Below are positions 37,229 to 44,917 of a stretch of 64,000 nt of DNA, in pieces. Below the pieces are notes generated by a model, which worked only from the letters and a program-made list of their open reading frames with translations, made no database searches and was not told the DNA's origin. Numbering within the stretch: the first letter of the stretch is position 1; each line of letters opens with the position of its first letter. The position numbers and the translations under genes were made by a program. This stretch comes from Amnibacterium endophyticum (GTDB taxonomy: Bacteria > Actinomycetota > Actinomycetes > Actinomycetales > Microbacteriaceae): contig NZ_JBHUEA010000008.1 of NCBI RefSeq assembly GCF_042680685.1, positions 1 to 64,000 of the forward strand, read 5' to 3'.

Positions 37229-38227
37229 CTACGCCGCCGCGAGCAGGGCGGCGAGGACGCCCGCCGGCGCGATGTCGGCCATGCAGGCGGGCGCGTGGTC
37301 GGCGGTCAGCGGGCAGCGCGCCTCCCACCAGCACTCCTGCTCCGTGATCGCGGTCGGGCGGCGGACCGGGCAGCCGGGCAGGCCCTGCAGGTTCACGGCG
37401 GCGCCCCGGTACCCGTAGCGCGCGGCGAGGGTCGGCCCGAAGAGGCCGACGACCGGCAGCCCGGCGGCCGCGGCGAGGCGCACGGGTCCCGTGTCGCCGC
37501 CGGCGGCCGCTCCCCCGAGCCCCGCGGCGGCCGCGGCGAGGCCCGCGACCCCGCGGATCGGCAGCGCCGGCGCCGCAGCCGCGGCGGCCTCGGCGAGCAC
37601 CCGCCGCTGCTCGGCGACCTCGGAGACGACGACCGGGGTCCGTCCGCGAGCGGCCAGCCCGCGGACGACGTCCGCCCACGAGGCGAGCGGCCAGTGCTTG
37701 ACCGCCATCCCCGAGTCCGGCATGACGAGCACGGGTGCCCGCGCGCCGAGCGAGTCGAGCACGCGGCGCCCCGCCGCGACCTCGTCCTCCCCGAGCACGA
37801 CCTTCGGCGGCAGGGTCGCGAGGGCGGGGTCGACGACGCCCTCCTCGACCAGCAGCCGCAGCATGCGGAGATCCACCGGCTCGTCCGCAGGGGGCCTGCG
37901 CCACAGGTCCGTCACCGCCCGACGCGCGTGGGCGGCGAGGAGCTCGGGCAGCCCGTGCTGGCGGTTCGTCGTGACCGCGAGGTCGGGTCGCAGTCGTTCG
38001 AGCACGGGGCGCACGGCACCGGTCACGGCGGCGCCGTCGCGACCCGGGACCGGTACGACGGCGTGGATCCGCGGGTCGCGCTCGAGCAGGACGTGCCACG
38101 GCGCCGTCGTCACCACGGTGAGCCGCGCCTCGGGGTGCGAGCGCCCGAGGGCCTCGATCAGCGGCAGGGCGAGCAGCAGGTCGCCGAGCCCGCCCATCGT
38201 GTCGACCACGACGACGTCGTCCGTCAC
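37229..38227 (-). CDS. Glycosyltransferase family 9 (heptosyltransferase-like)
   Basis: A 332-residue soluble GT-B enzyme. The family pattern is visible: VVDTMGGLGDLLLALPLIEALGRSHPEARLTVV at the N-terminus, LVMPDSGMAVKHWPLASWADVVRGL (about 165-190), and the donor-binding GGDTGPVRLAAAAGLPVVGLFGPT (about 247-270). Two Cys near the end (GCPVRR, ECWWEARC) are typical of GT9. GT9 enzymes usually add heptose in LPS, so in a Gram-positive actinobacterium the sugar is unknown. The GTG overlaps the GT4 stop by four bases. Confidence 0.88.
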   Translation of the reverse strand: MTDDVVVVDTMGGLGDLLLALPLIEALGRSHPEARLTVVTTAPWHVLLERDPRIHAVVPVPGRDGAAVTGAVRPVLERLRPDLAVTTNRQHGLPELLAAHARRAVTDLWRRPPADEPVDLRMLRLLVEEGVVDPALATLPPKVVLGEDEVAAGRRVLDSLGARAPVLVMPDSGMAVKHWPLASWADVVRGLAARGRTPVVVSEVAEQRRVLAEAAAAAAPALPIRGVAGLAAAAAGLGGAAAGGDTGPVRLAAAAGLPVVGLFGPTLAARYGYRGAAVNLQGLPGCPVRRPTAITEQECWWEARCPLTADHAPACMADIAPAGVLAALLAAA

Positions 38228-39426
38228 GCCCCGACCTCCGCGTAGAGCGCGAGGTGCCGGGCGGCGATGCCGGACCAGTCCCGCTCGGCGGCCCACGCCT
38301 TCCCCGCCTCGGCGACGCGCGCGGCGAGGCCCGGGTCGTCGAGGAGCCGCCGCAGCCCGGTCGCGAGCGCTGCCCCGTCCCGCACCGGGGAGGCGGTGAG
38401 GACCCGGAGGCCGTCCGCGAGCTCCGGGTCCGCGCCGTCCGGCGGCGCGGTGACGAGGGTCGGCAGCCCGTGCGCGAGGACGGTGAGGAGGGAGCCGCTC
38501 TTCGCGGTCACGCCCGCCGTGAACGGCAGGCATGCGAGGTCGCACGCCGCGAGCAGGCGGGAGGCCGCGTCGGCGGCGAGGAAGCCGGTGAACGCCGTCC
38601 GTTCCCCCGCGCCGGCGTCGGCGACCTGGCCCCGCAGCTCCCGCTCGAACGCGCGCGCCTCGTCCGCGGGCAGGGCGAGGGACTCGAAGCCCCCGACGAC
38701 GAGGAGGTGCACGTCCCGCCCCTCGGCGACGAGGGTCGCGACGGCCTCCGCGAGGTAGCGGACGCCCTTCACGGGGTGGACGAAGCCGAAGAAGGCGACG
38801 AGCACCGCGTCCGCGGCGACGCCGAGCTCGGCCCGCACCTCCCGCCGCGCCGTCGCGCGGTCGACCTCCGCGACCCCGACGTTCGCGCCGATCGGCACGG
38901 CGGTCGAGCGCACGCGCCCGGCGAACCGCCGCTGCAGCACCGCGGCGTGGGCGGGGTTCGTCACGACGGCCGCCGCGGCGCGGGGCACGAGCAGCACCGT
39001 CTCCCGATCCGCGAGGCGCCGCCGCTCGACGAGGCGCCAGAGGCGCCCCGGCAGCGCGCGCTCCCACCGCCACCAGCCGTACTCGTGCAGCGTGACGACG
39101 AGCGGGGCCCGGCCGAGCGCCGGCGGCAGCAGGCCGATCCCGGCGCGGAACCGGTACATGGACGGAGCGAACTGCACGTGCACGACGTCCGCGCCGCGGG
39201 CGGCGCGAGCGGCGGTCGCGAGCGCGGAGGGCGTCCATCGGCGCCCGACCGAGCGGGCGCCGGGCGGGGACGGCTCCGGCCCCGTGCAGAGGATGCGGAC
39301 CGTGGCGCCCGCCGCGCGCAACTCGGCGGCCAGGCGGGTCACGTAGTCGGCGACGCCGTCCAGCCCCGGACGCAGGTCGCCGCAGACGAGCAGGACCCGC
39401 GGGCCGCCGTCAGACCCCGACCGCAC
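38224..39426 (-). CDS. Glycosyltransferase family 4
   Basis: A 400-residue retaining GT-B glycosyltransferase. The N-terminal domain has RVLLVCGDLRPGLDGVADYVTRLAAELRAAG. The C-terminal donor domain has VAFFGFVHPVKGVRYLAEAVATL (about 208-230) and the E-x7-E-type region AGVTAKSGSLLTVLAHGLPTLVTA (about 303-326). It is coupled to GT9 downstream and to a small acidic protein upstream (17-base overlap). Together these probably assemble a cell-surface glycan; the sugars cannot be told. Confidence 0.88.
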   Translation of the reverse strand: MRSGSDGGPRVLLVCGDLRPGLDGVADYVTRLAAELRAAGATVRILCTGPEPSPPGARSVGRRWTPSALATAARAARGADVVHVQFAPSMYRFRAGIGLLPPALGRAPLVVTLHEYGWWRWERALPGRLWRLVERRRLADRETVLLVPRAAAAVVTNPAHAAVLQRRFAGRVRSTAVPIGANVGVAEVDRATARREVRAELGVAADAVLVAFFGFVHPVKGVRYLAEAVATLVAEGRDVHLLVVGGFESLALPADEARAFERELRGQVADAGAGERTAFTGFLAADAASRLLAACDLACLPFTAGVTAKSGSLLTVLAHGLPTLVTAPPDGADPELADGLRVLTASPVRDGAALATGLRRLLDDPGLAARVAEAGKAWAAERDWSGIAARHLALYAEVGA

Positions 39427-39718
39427 CCGCCGCGTCGTCGCCGGGACCGCCGGCGTCCTCGTCCGCCTCGGGCGCGTCGAGCGCCGTGGCGCCCGTCGTC
39501 TCGCCCGCCGCGGCGTCGTCGCCGGCGCCCGCGGTGTCGTCCGCCATCGAGTCGCCGCTCGCGTCGAGCGACTCGTTCGCCGGGGCGTCCGGGTTGGTCG
39601 CGGCGTCGAGGTCGCGCGCGCCCGGCGCGACGCCCGCCGCCGAGGCGTCGTCCTCGTCCTGCCCGGGCACGTGCGACTGCACACCCGGGGCTCCCGTCAC
39701 GGTCTCGGGATCGCTCAT
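39410..39718 (-). CDS. Acidic low-complexity hypothetical protein
   Basis: A 102-residue protein made almost only of Ala, Asp, Gly, Glu and Thr (MSDPETVTGAPGVQSHVPG...) with no hydrophobic core or membrane segment, predicted disordered and strongly acidic. Its 3' end overlaps the GT4 start by 17 bases. A TAGCCT -10 box (39727-39732, minus) lies eight bases before the ATG. The unusual composition could mean an artefact, but start signals and coupling support a real gene. Confidence 0.55.
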   Translation of the reverse strand: MSDPETVTGAPGVQSHVPGQDEDDASAAGVAPGARDLDAATNPDAPANESLDASGDSMADDTAGAGDDAAAGETTGATALDAPEADEDAGGPGDDAAGAVGV

Positions 39719-39755
39719 GGGTCCCGAGGCTAGGCGCTCCCGCCCATGAGGCCGC

Positions 39756-40190
39756 TCAGCGCGGGTCGAGCACGAACACGGGGATCGCCCGGTCCGTCTT
39801 CCGCTGGTACTCGGCGTAGTCCGGCCAGGCCTCCACCGCGCGGGCCCACCACTCGTCGCGCTCCGGCCCGGTGACCTCGCGCGCGTCGTAGTCCTTCTTC
39901 TCCGGGCCGTCCTGCAGCTCGACGTGGGGCTGGTTCTGCAGGTTCCAGAACCACACCGGGTGCTCCGGCGCGCCGCCCTTCGACGCGACGACGGCGTACC
40001 GGCCCTCGTGCTCCACCCGCATCAGGGCGGTCTTCCGCAGCTTCCCGCTGCGGGCGCCGACGGAGGTGAGCACGATGATCGGCCTGCCCCGCAGGGTGTT
40101 CGCCTCGGCGCCCCCGCTCGCCTCGAAGCGCTCCGCCTGGTCGCGCGCCCACGCCGACGTGCTCGGCTCGTACTCCCCGGTCAACGGCAT
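39756..40190 (-). CDS. Deazaflavin-dependent (DDN/F420-type) nitroreductase family protein
   Basis: A 144-residue split-barrel protein with the DDN family marks: IIVLTSVGARSGKLRKTALMRVEHEGRYAVVASKGG (about 38-73), HPVWFWNLQNQPHVELQDG (about 78-96) and a C-terminal IPVFVLDPR. Members bind F420H2 or act as quinone or nitro reductases. No F420-making gene lies in this window, so the cofactor is inferred from family. ATG at 40190 is used. Confidence 0.88.
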   Translation of the reverse strand: MPLTGEYEPSTSAWARDQAERFEASGGAEANTLRGRPIIVLTSVGARSGKLRKTALMRVEHEGRYAVVASKGGAPEHPVWFWNLQNQPHVELQDGPEKKDYDAREVTGPERDEWWARAVEAWPDYAEYQRKTDRAIPVFVLDPR

Positions 40191-40237
40191 GCCGCGATCC
40201 TCACCCCGCGCCCAGCGGCCGCGCAAACCCCCGAGGC

Positions 40238-40243
40238 CAGACT
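40238..40243 (+). promoter_or_regulatory. -10 box (CAGACT), leaderless type
   Basis: CAGACT ends six bases before the ATG at 40250. Confidence 0.35.
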
Positions 40244-40249
40244 GGGCGC

Positions 40250-40501
40250 ATGGCGACCCCCACCTTCCCCGAATGGCTGACCGAGCAGACCGACCGCGGC
40301 GACGAGATCGCCGCCTTCGCGCAGCAGGTGGAGCAGCTGACCGACTTCCCGCAGTCCGGCGGCAAGGCGATCTACGACGGCTACTTCGAGACCGCCCTGC
40401 CGGCGCAGCAGGAGGTCTACCAGCGCGCGTGGACCGAGTTCGAGGCGTCGCCGGAGCCGGCGCGCAGCGACGACACCGAGCGCCCGACCACCCTTCGCTG
40501 A
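40250..40501 (+). CDS. Small protein with a possible YozE/SAM-like fold
   Basis: An 83-residue protein. FPEWLTEQTDRGDEIAAFAQQ, then FPQSGGKAIYDGYFETA and VYQRAWTEFE form a short helical bundle. The F..WL..Q and FP.. positions recall the YozE SAM-like family of small DNA-associated proteins, but similarity is weak. A leaderless-type -10 box precedes the ATG. It is followed by 134 bases and the MarR gene. Function unknown. Confidence 0.5.
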   Translation: MATPTFPEWLTEQTDRGDEIAAFAQQVEQLTDFPQSGGKAIYDGYFETALPAQQEVYQRAWTEFEASPEPARSDDTERPTTLR

Positions 40502-40635
40502 CCGAGCGGCGCCGTCCACGGGCGCCTTCCGACTGCACGGGCGACGCATCGCGCCCGGGCGGTCGGGAGGCGCCCGTCTCGCGTGCCGGGCATGACGCAC
40601 GAGTATTTGCATAAGCCGGTGATACAGTTCTCCTC

Positions 40636-41073
40636 ATGGACGACGGACCCGCCGAGCAGCACCTCGCACTCGGCCGGGCCTTCGAGGAGATCGCCGCATG
40701 GCTGCGCCGCAGCCCGCGCACCGACGTGTCCGCCACCGGCCTCAGCGTGCTGGACCGGCTGGACACGACCGGCCCGCAACGCGTCACCGACCTCGCGGCG
40801 GCCGAGGGCGTCACGCAGCCCGCGACCACCGCGCTGGTGAACCGGCTGGAGGAGTCGGGCTGGGTGGCGCGGGAGCCGGACCCCGACGACGGGCGCGCCC
40901 AGCGCGTCCGCCTGACCGAGGACGGGCACGAGCGGCTGCACCGGCACCGGGCCGACCGCTCGCGGCGGATCGCGGAGCGGCTCGCCGCGCTCGACCCCGC
41001 GGACCAGGCCGCGCTGGAGCGCGCCCTCCCGGCGCTGCGCCACCTCGTCGCCGTCCCGCCCCGCGACCGCTGA
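40636..41073 (+). CDS. MarR-family regulator of the adjacent MFS transporter
   Basis: A 145-residue winged-helix dimer-type regulator. SVLDRLDTTGPQRVTDLAAAEGVTQPATTALVNRLEESGWVAREPDPDDGRAQRVRLT is the DNA-binding core (about 38-100), with the wing Asp/Arg pair DPDDGRAQ. A TACAGT -10 box (40623-40628) is seven bases before the ATG. The AT-rich promoter contains the half-sites TTTGCAT and GATACAG, candidates for its own operator. It lies 18 bases before the MFS gene, so it should control the pair, probably in reply to a drug-like ligand. Confidence 0.9.
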   Translation: MDDGPAEQHLALGRAFEEIAAWLRRSPRTDVSATGLSVLDRLDTTGPQRVTDLAAAEGVTQPATTALVNRLEESGWVAREPDPDDGRAQRVRLTEDGHERLHRHRADRSRRIAERLAALDPADQAALERALPALRHLVAVPPRDR

Positions 41074-41091
41074 CGACTTGGACCCCGCCCC

Positions 41092-42363
41092 GTGCACGAC
41101 TCCCCTCCCACCAGCCCGTTCCGCCAGCCCCGCGCCGTCTGGGCGGTGGCCTTCGCCTGCGTCGTCTCCTTCATGGGGATCGGCCTCGTCGACCCGATCC
41201 TCAAGAGCCTCGCGGGGCAGCTGAACGCGACGCCGACCCAGGTCGAGCTGCTCTTCACGAGCTACCTCGTCATCACGGCGTTCGCGATGCTGATCACGGG
41301 CTGGGTCTCGAGCCGCCTCGGAGCGAAGCGGACGCTCATCGCGGGCCTCGCGATCATCGTCGTCTTCGCCGCCCTCGCGGGCTCGTCGGGCAGCATCGGC
41401 GGGATCGTCGGCTTCCGCGCGGGCTGGGGGCTCGGCAACGCGCTCTTCATCGCCACCAGCCTGGCGGTGATCGTGGCGTCGGCCTCGGGCGGCTTCGCGG
41501 GCGCGATCATCCTGTACGAGACGGCGCTCGGGGTCGGCATCGCCCTCGGCCCGGTGATCGGCGGCGTGCTCGGCAGCATCAGCTGGCGCGGCCCCTTCTA
41601 CGGCGTCAGCGTCCTCATGGCGATCGCGCTCGTGGCGACGCTGACGCTGCTGCCGAAGACGCCGCCGGCCGCGCGCAAGCAGCGCCTCGGCGAACCCCTG
41701 GTGGCGCTGAAGCACCGCTCCCTCGCGCTCACGAGCATCGTCGGGCTGCTCTACAACTGGGGCTTCTTCACCCTGCTCGGCTACTCCCCCTTCCTGATGG
41801 GGATCGACAGCCCGATCCTGCTGGGCGCCGTGTTCTGCGGCTGGGGCGCGTTCGTCGCGGTCTTCTCCGTATTGGTCGCCCCGCGGCTCCACCGGCGCTT
41901 CGGCACCGCCCGCACGCTCTACGTCAACTTCGCGCTCATGGCGGTCGACCTCGCGCTGATCGGCGTCTTCTCGCAGGTGCCCGCGGTGGTCGTCGTGGGC
42001 GTGATCGTCGCCGGCGCCTTCATCGGGGTGAACAACACGCTCGTGACCACCGCCGTGATGAGCATCGCGCCGGTCGAGCGGCCGGTCGCGAGCGCGACCT
42101 ACGGCTTCGTCCGCTTCATCGGCGGCGGTCTCGCCCCGTTCGTCGCGGGTCTGCTCGTCGAGGCCTTCGACCCGGAGGCGCACCTGCCGTTCTTCATCGC
42201 GGCGGGCACCGTGGCGGTCGCCGCGCTGGTGCTCAGCCTGGTCCGGGGCCCGCTCGCGGCCGCCGATCGCGGCGAGGTCGCGCAGCCCGAGCCCGAGCCG
42301 CTCGACCGCGTCGAGCGCCGCGAGCCGGTCGCGAGCGCCCTGCCCGTCGCCGACGCCGACTGA
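41092..42363 (+). CDS. MFS efflux transporter
   Basis: A 423-residue, 12-helix major facilitator. Helix 1 is near 18-38 (VWAVAFACVVSFMGIGLVDPIL), and the loop 2-3 motif A is GWVSSRLGAKRTLIAGLAI (about 66-84). The helix-5 motif C-like GVGIALGPVIGGVLG (about 145-159) marks drug-H+ antiporters. The C-terminus is a charged tail of about 35 residues. It is transcribed with the MarR gene. The substrate is unknown. GTG start. Confidence 0.88.
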   Translation: MHDSPPTSPFRQPRAVWAVAFACVVSFMGIGLVDPILKSLAGQLNATPTQVELLFTSYLVITAFAMLITGWVSSRLGAKRTLIAGLAIIVVFAALAGSSGSIGGIVGFRAGWGLGNALFIATSLAVIVASASGGFAGAIILYETALGVGIALGPVIGGVLGSISWRGPFYGVSVLMAIALVATLTLLPKTPPAARKQRLGEPLVALKHRSLALTSIVGLLYNWGFFTLLGYSPFLMGIDSPILLGAVFCGWGAFVAVFSVLVAPRLHRRFGTARTLYVNFALMAVDLALIGVFSQVPAVVVVGVIVAGAFIGVNNTLVTTAVMSIAPVERPVASATYGFVRFIGGGLAPFVAGLLVEAFDPEAHLPFFIAAGTVAVAALVLSLVRGPLAAADRGEVAQPEPEPLDRVERREPVASALPVADAD

Positions 42364-42539
42364 CCCGCCCGCTTCTTCACCCCTCCGTGACGGATCCGCC
42401 CGGGAGCAGCGGCGAACTCGTCACCCCGCGGCGAAGAAGCCGGGCCGAGAGGCGGGGAGCCGCCGGGCGCTGCATACCCATGTGCAGTCCGACGGCCCCC
42501 CTGGTCTCACCAGCGACGGCCCGAACGGTCGGATGATGA

Positions 42540-42583
42540 GACTTCCGGAGCCGGAGGAACGCGAGCGCGATCGTCCGGAAGTC
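42540..42583. repeat. Inverted repeat, 10-bp arms
   Basis: GACTTCCGGA and TCCGGAAGTC are exact complements separated by 24 bases, in the gene-free region after the MFS gene. It may be a weak terminator. Confidence 0.5.
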
Positions 42584-42741
42584 GAGGGGGTGGGCGGCAC
42601 TGACCGCGCCGGGCGTCTTCGGGGGTGCCCGGCGCGAGGAATCTAGTCCCGCGCCGGACCCGCTCGCAACGCGGCCCCGCCCGGCGAAGGAGGCGCACGC
42701 GCCCGCGCCGCCGACTCGTCCGCGGAGGACCGCCCAGCGGC

Positions 42742-42747
42742 TATGCT
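42742..42747 (+). promoter_or_regulatory. -10 box (TATGCT) of tRNA-Ser
   Basis: TATGCT ends ten bases before the mature 5' end of tRNA-Ser at 42758, consistent with a very short 5' leader. Confidence 0.5.
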
Positions 42748-42757
42748 GCTGGCGCCG

Positions 42758-42847
42758 GGAGACGTCGCATAGTCCGGTCGAGTGCACCACCCTGCTAAGG
42801 TGGAGAGCCCTATTAGGGCTCCGTGGGTTCAAATCCCACCGTCTCCG
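42758..42847 (+). tRNA. tRNA-Ser (GCT)
   Basis: Acceptor GGAGACG pairs with CGTCTCC, and the discriminator is G. The anticodon loop CTGCTAA gives GCT, reading AGC/AGT. The long variable arm GAGAGCCCTATTAGGGCTCCG is a clear class II stem, and GGGTTCAAATCCC forms the T-arm. Length is 90 bases. CCA is not encoded; the next bases are CTCATG, the start of the following gene. Confidence 0.95.
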
Positions 42848-42850
42848 CTC

Positions 42851-43558
42851 ATGACCGAGCCCTCACCCGCCTCCGGTCCGATGACCTCTCCGCTGCCCTG
42901 GCGGCGATCGCTCGTCCTGCTCGCCGTCCTGCTGCTCGTGTCGGCGCTGCTGGTCGGCGCACTGGGGCTCGCGGTCCGCGGCGGCGCGGACCCGATCGCA
43001 CTGATCGCCTGGCTCGCACCGGGGCACGCGCTCGTGATGCTGGGCGCGATCGCGCTGCTGCTCCGGCGCTGGCACGTCGGCTTCGCGGACCTGGGGTTCC
43101 GGCCGCCGACCGCGCGGCTCATCCACCTGCTCTGGCAGGTCCCGCTGATGGTCGTGGTCGTCGTCGCGGTGGCGGCGGTCTCGGCGTCGGTGATCGGCAC
43201 CGCGGAGCAGACGCAGGGGGTCGACCTGGTCCTGCGGGACGGCGCGACGTCGCTCGTGCCCGTGCTGGCCGTCGGCGTGGTCGTCCTCGTCCCCGTGTGG
43301 GAGGAAGCGGTGTTCCGCGGCGTGATCGGCGGCGGGCTGGCGCGCCGGTTCCCCGTCTGGGTCGCGGTCGTCGGCTCGTCCGTCCTCTTCGCGGGTGCGC
43401 ACGCCGTCCCGCTGCTGCTCCCCTACCTCTTCACCGCGGGCCTGTGCCTCGCGCTCATCGCCCGGTTCCACCGCACGCTGTGGGCGTCGGTCGTCGCCCA
43501 CGGCTCCCTGAACGCCCTGGTCCTGCTCGTGACCCTGCAGGCGGTCACCGGACGATGA
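42851..43558 (+). CDS. CPBP family intramembrane metalloprotease
   Basis: A 235-residue membrane protein with six to seven helices. The CPBP (Abi/Rce1-like) motifs are present: EEAVFRG (EExxxR, near residue 150), FAGAHAV (FxxxH, about 180) and HGSLNALVLLV (about 217). These residues bind the catalytic metal; natural substrates are unknown. The ATG is only three bases after the tRNA-Ser 3' end, so processing of the tRNA would leave a nearly leaderless message. An in-frame ATG at 42881 is an alternative start. Confidence 0.88.
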   Translation: MTEPSPASGPMTSPLPWRRSLVLLAVLLLVSALLVGALGLAVRGGADPIALIAWLAPGHALVMLGAIALLLRRWHVGFADLGFRPPTARLIHLLWQVPLMVVVVVAVAAVSASVIGTAEQTQGVDLVLRDGATSLVPVLAVGVVVLVPVWEEAVFRGVIGGGLARRFPVWVAVVGSSVLFAGAHAVPLLLPYLFTAGLCLALIARFHRTLWASVVAHGSLNALVLLVTLQAVTGR

Positions 43559-43565
43559 TGGGCGG

Positions 43566-44582
43566 GTGAGCCCGCACGACGCCCTCGCCGAGATCGCGTT
43601 CCGGCTGGAGCGCGATCGGGCCGAGCCCTTCCGCATCCAGGCCTTCCGCCGCGCGGCCGCCGCGATCGAGGGGCGCGACGACGAGGACCTGCGGGCAGCG
43701 CTCGCGACCGGGCGGTTGAAGGCGACCAAGGGCATCGGCGGCCGCAGCCTCGAGGTGATCGCCCAGACCCTCGAGGGGCGGGTGCCCGACTACCTGCAGG
43801 GGCTCCGGGACCGGGCGGCCGACGACGTGTCCCCCGAGGGGACGGCGCTGCTGCAGCGCCTCCGCGGCGACCTGCACACCCACAGTGAGTGGTCGGACGG
43901 CACGACGCCGGTCGAGGCGATGCTCGACGCCGCGCGGCTGCTCGGCCGCGAGTACCTCGCCCTCACCGATCACTCCCCGCACCTGACGGTCGCGAACGGC
44001 CTGACCGCGGAGCGCCTGGCCGAGCAGCTCGAGCTCGTCCGCCGCCTCGACGGCACGGGCGGCGTGCGCCTGCTGCCGGGCATCGAGGTCGATGTGCTCG
44101 ACGACGGCACCCTGGACCAGGAGCCCGCGATGCTCGACCGGCTCGACGTCGTGGTCGCGAGCCTCCACGGGCGCCTCCGCGCCCCGTCGGCGGAGGTCAC
44201 CGCACGGCTGCTGGGCGCGATCGCGGACCCGCACACCAACGTGATCGGCCACATCACCGGGCGGCTCGTGGAGGGCCGGCGCGGCACCCGGCCGCAGTCG
44301 GTGTTCGACGCGGACCGCGTCTTCGCGGCCGCAGCCGAGTCGCGCGTGGCGATCGAGATCAACGCGCGGCCCGAGCGCCAGGACCCGCCCGACGACCTGC
44401 TCGCCCGCGCGCTCGTCGCCGGCTGCCTCTTCAGCATCGACACGGACGCGCACGCGCCGGGCCACCTCGACCTCCTCGGCCTCGGCGCCAGCCGGGCGGC
44501 CGCGGCCGACGTGCCGCCGGAGCGGATCGTGACGACGTGGCCGCTCGAGGACCTGCTCGCCTGGACGCACGAGCGCCGCTGA
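43566..44582 (+). CDS. HhH-PHP phosphoesterase (PolX C-terminal-like, polymerase domain absent)
   Basis: A 338-residue protein. A helix-hairpin-helix part (about 1-80, FRIQAFRRAAAAIEG, LKATKGIGGRSLEVIAQ) resembles the DNA-binding region of family X polymerases. A PHP domain follows (about 100-330) with metal ligands in GDLHTHSEWSDGTTPVEAML, LALTDHSPHLTVANG, LPGIEVDVL, VVASLHGRL, IGHITGR and ISIDTDAHAP-like residues (FSIDTDAHAPGHLD). The nucleotidyl-transferase part of PolX is missing. A role as a phosphoesterase or 3'-exonuclease in DNA repair is likely but inferred. GTG start, seven bases after the CPBP stop. Confidence 0.85.
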   Translation: MSPHDALAEIAFRLERDRAEPFRIQAFRRAAAAIEGRDDEDLRAALATGRLKATKGIGGRSLEVIAQTLEGRVPDYLQGLRDRAADDVSPEGTALLQRLRGDLHTHSEWSDGTTPVEAMLDAARLLGREYLALTDHSPHLTVANGLTAERLAEQLELVRRLDGTGGVRLLPGIEVDVLDDGTLDQEPAMLDRLDVVVASLHGRLRAPSAEVTARLLGAIADPHTNVIGHITGRLVEGRRGTRPQSVFDADRVFAAAAESRVAIEINARPERQDPPDDLLARALVAGCLFSIDTDAHAPGHLDLLGLGASRAAAADVPPERIVTTWPLEDLLAWTHERR

Positions 44583-44737
44583 CTCCCGCCCGTGCAGCCC
44601 GCAGCAGCACGGTCACCGCCCGCCCAGCACCGCCCGCGCCGCTCAGCGCTGCACCGGCGACGCACGCACCCGCTCGGCCCCGTCGGACCTCGGGCGGCGG
44701 GCCTGGTAGCATCGTCCGGTCGCTTTGACAGCGGCAT

Positions 44738-44810
44738 GCGCCCGTAGCTCAACGGATAGAGCATCTGACTACGGATCAGAAGGTTGGGGGTTCGAGTCCC
44801 TCCGGGCGCG
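44738..44810 (+). tRNA. tRNA-Arg (ACG)
   Basis: Acceptor GCGCCCG pairs with CGGGCGC, discriminator G. The anticodon ACG lies in CTACGGA, and the D- and T-arms (GGGGGTTCGAGTCCC) are normal. Length is 73 bases. Its A34 is the target of TadA, which is encoded in this window. CCA is not encoded. A TAGCAT box (44707-44712) is a plausible -10. Confidence 0.95.
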
Positions 44811-44818
44811 CGAGATCG

Positions 44819-44850
44819 GGAGCCCCGCAGCACGCGTGCTGCGGGGCTCC
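44819..44850. terminator. Perfect 32-base palindrome, tRNA-Arg terminator
   Basis: GGAGCCCCGCAGCACG is followed at once by its complement, a 16-bp stem without spare loop, starting nine bases after the tRNA 3' end. Confidence 0.8.
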
Positions 44851-44904
44851 TGCCGTGTCCACGACGGCGATGCCCGAGGTGACGCCGCCGTCGGAGGACG
44901 GCGC

Positions 44905-44910
44905 TAGCGT
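44905..44910 (+). promoter_or_regulatory. -10 box (TAGCGT) of the methyltransferase gene
   Basis: TAGCGT ends seven bases before the GTG at 44918. It helps to reject the longer start at 44855, which lies almost at the tRNA terminator. Confidence 0.45.
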
Positions 44911-44917
44911 CCGCCGG

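Larger units (their letters stand above)
42364..42757 (+). other. 394-base intergenic region ahead of tRNA-Ser
   Basis: No convincing gene was found on either strand. It holds an inverted repeat GACTTCCGGA (42540-42549) and TCCGGAAGTC (42574-42583) with a 24-base loop. It also holds a TATGCT -10 box at 42742-42747 for the tRNA. A leftward frame across 42377-42832 would start inside the tRNA and has no ribosome site, so it was left out. Confidence 0.5.

Noticed and set aside
42377..42832. Leftward 151-codon ORF across the region before tRNA-Ser
   Set aside because: It would start inside the tRNA, has no ribosome site, and its sequence shows no domain-like pattern.
44725..44730. TTGACA just before tRNA-Arg as its -35 box
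   Set aside because: It lies only eight bases before the mature 5' end of the tRNA, too close for a promoter of that gene.
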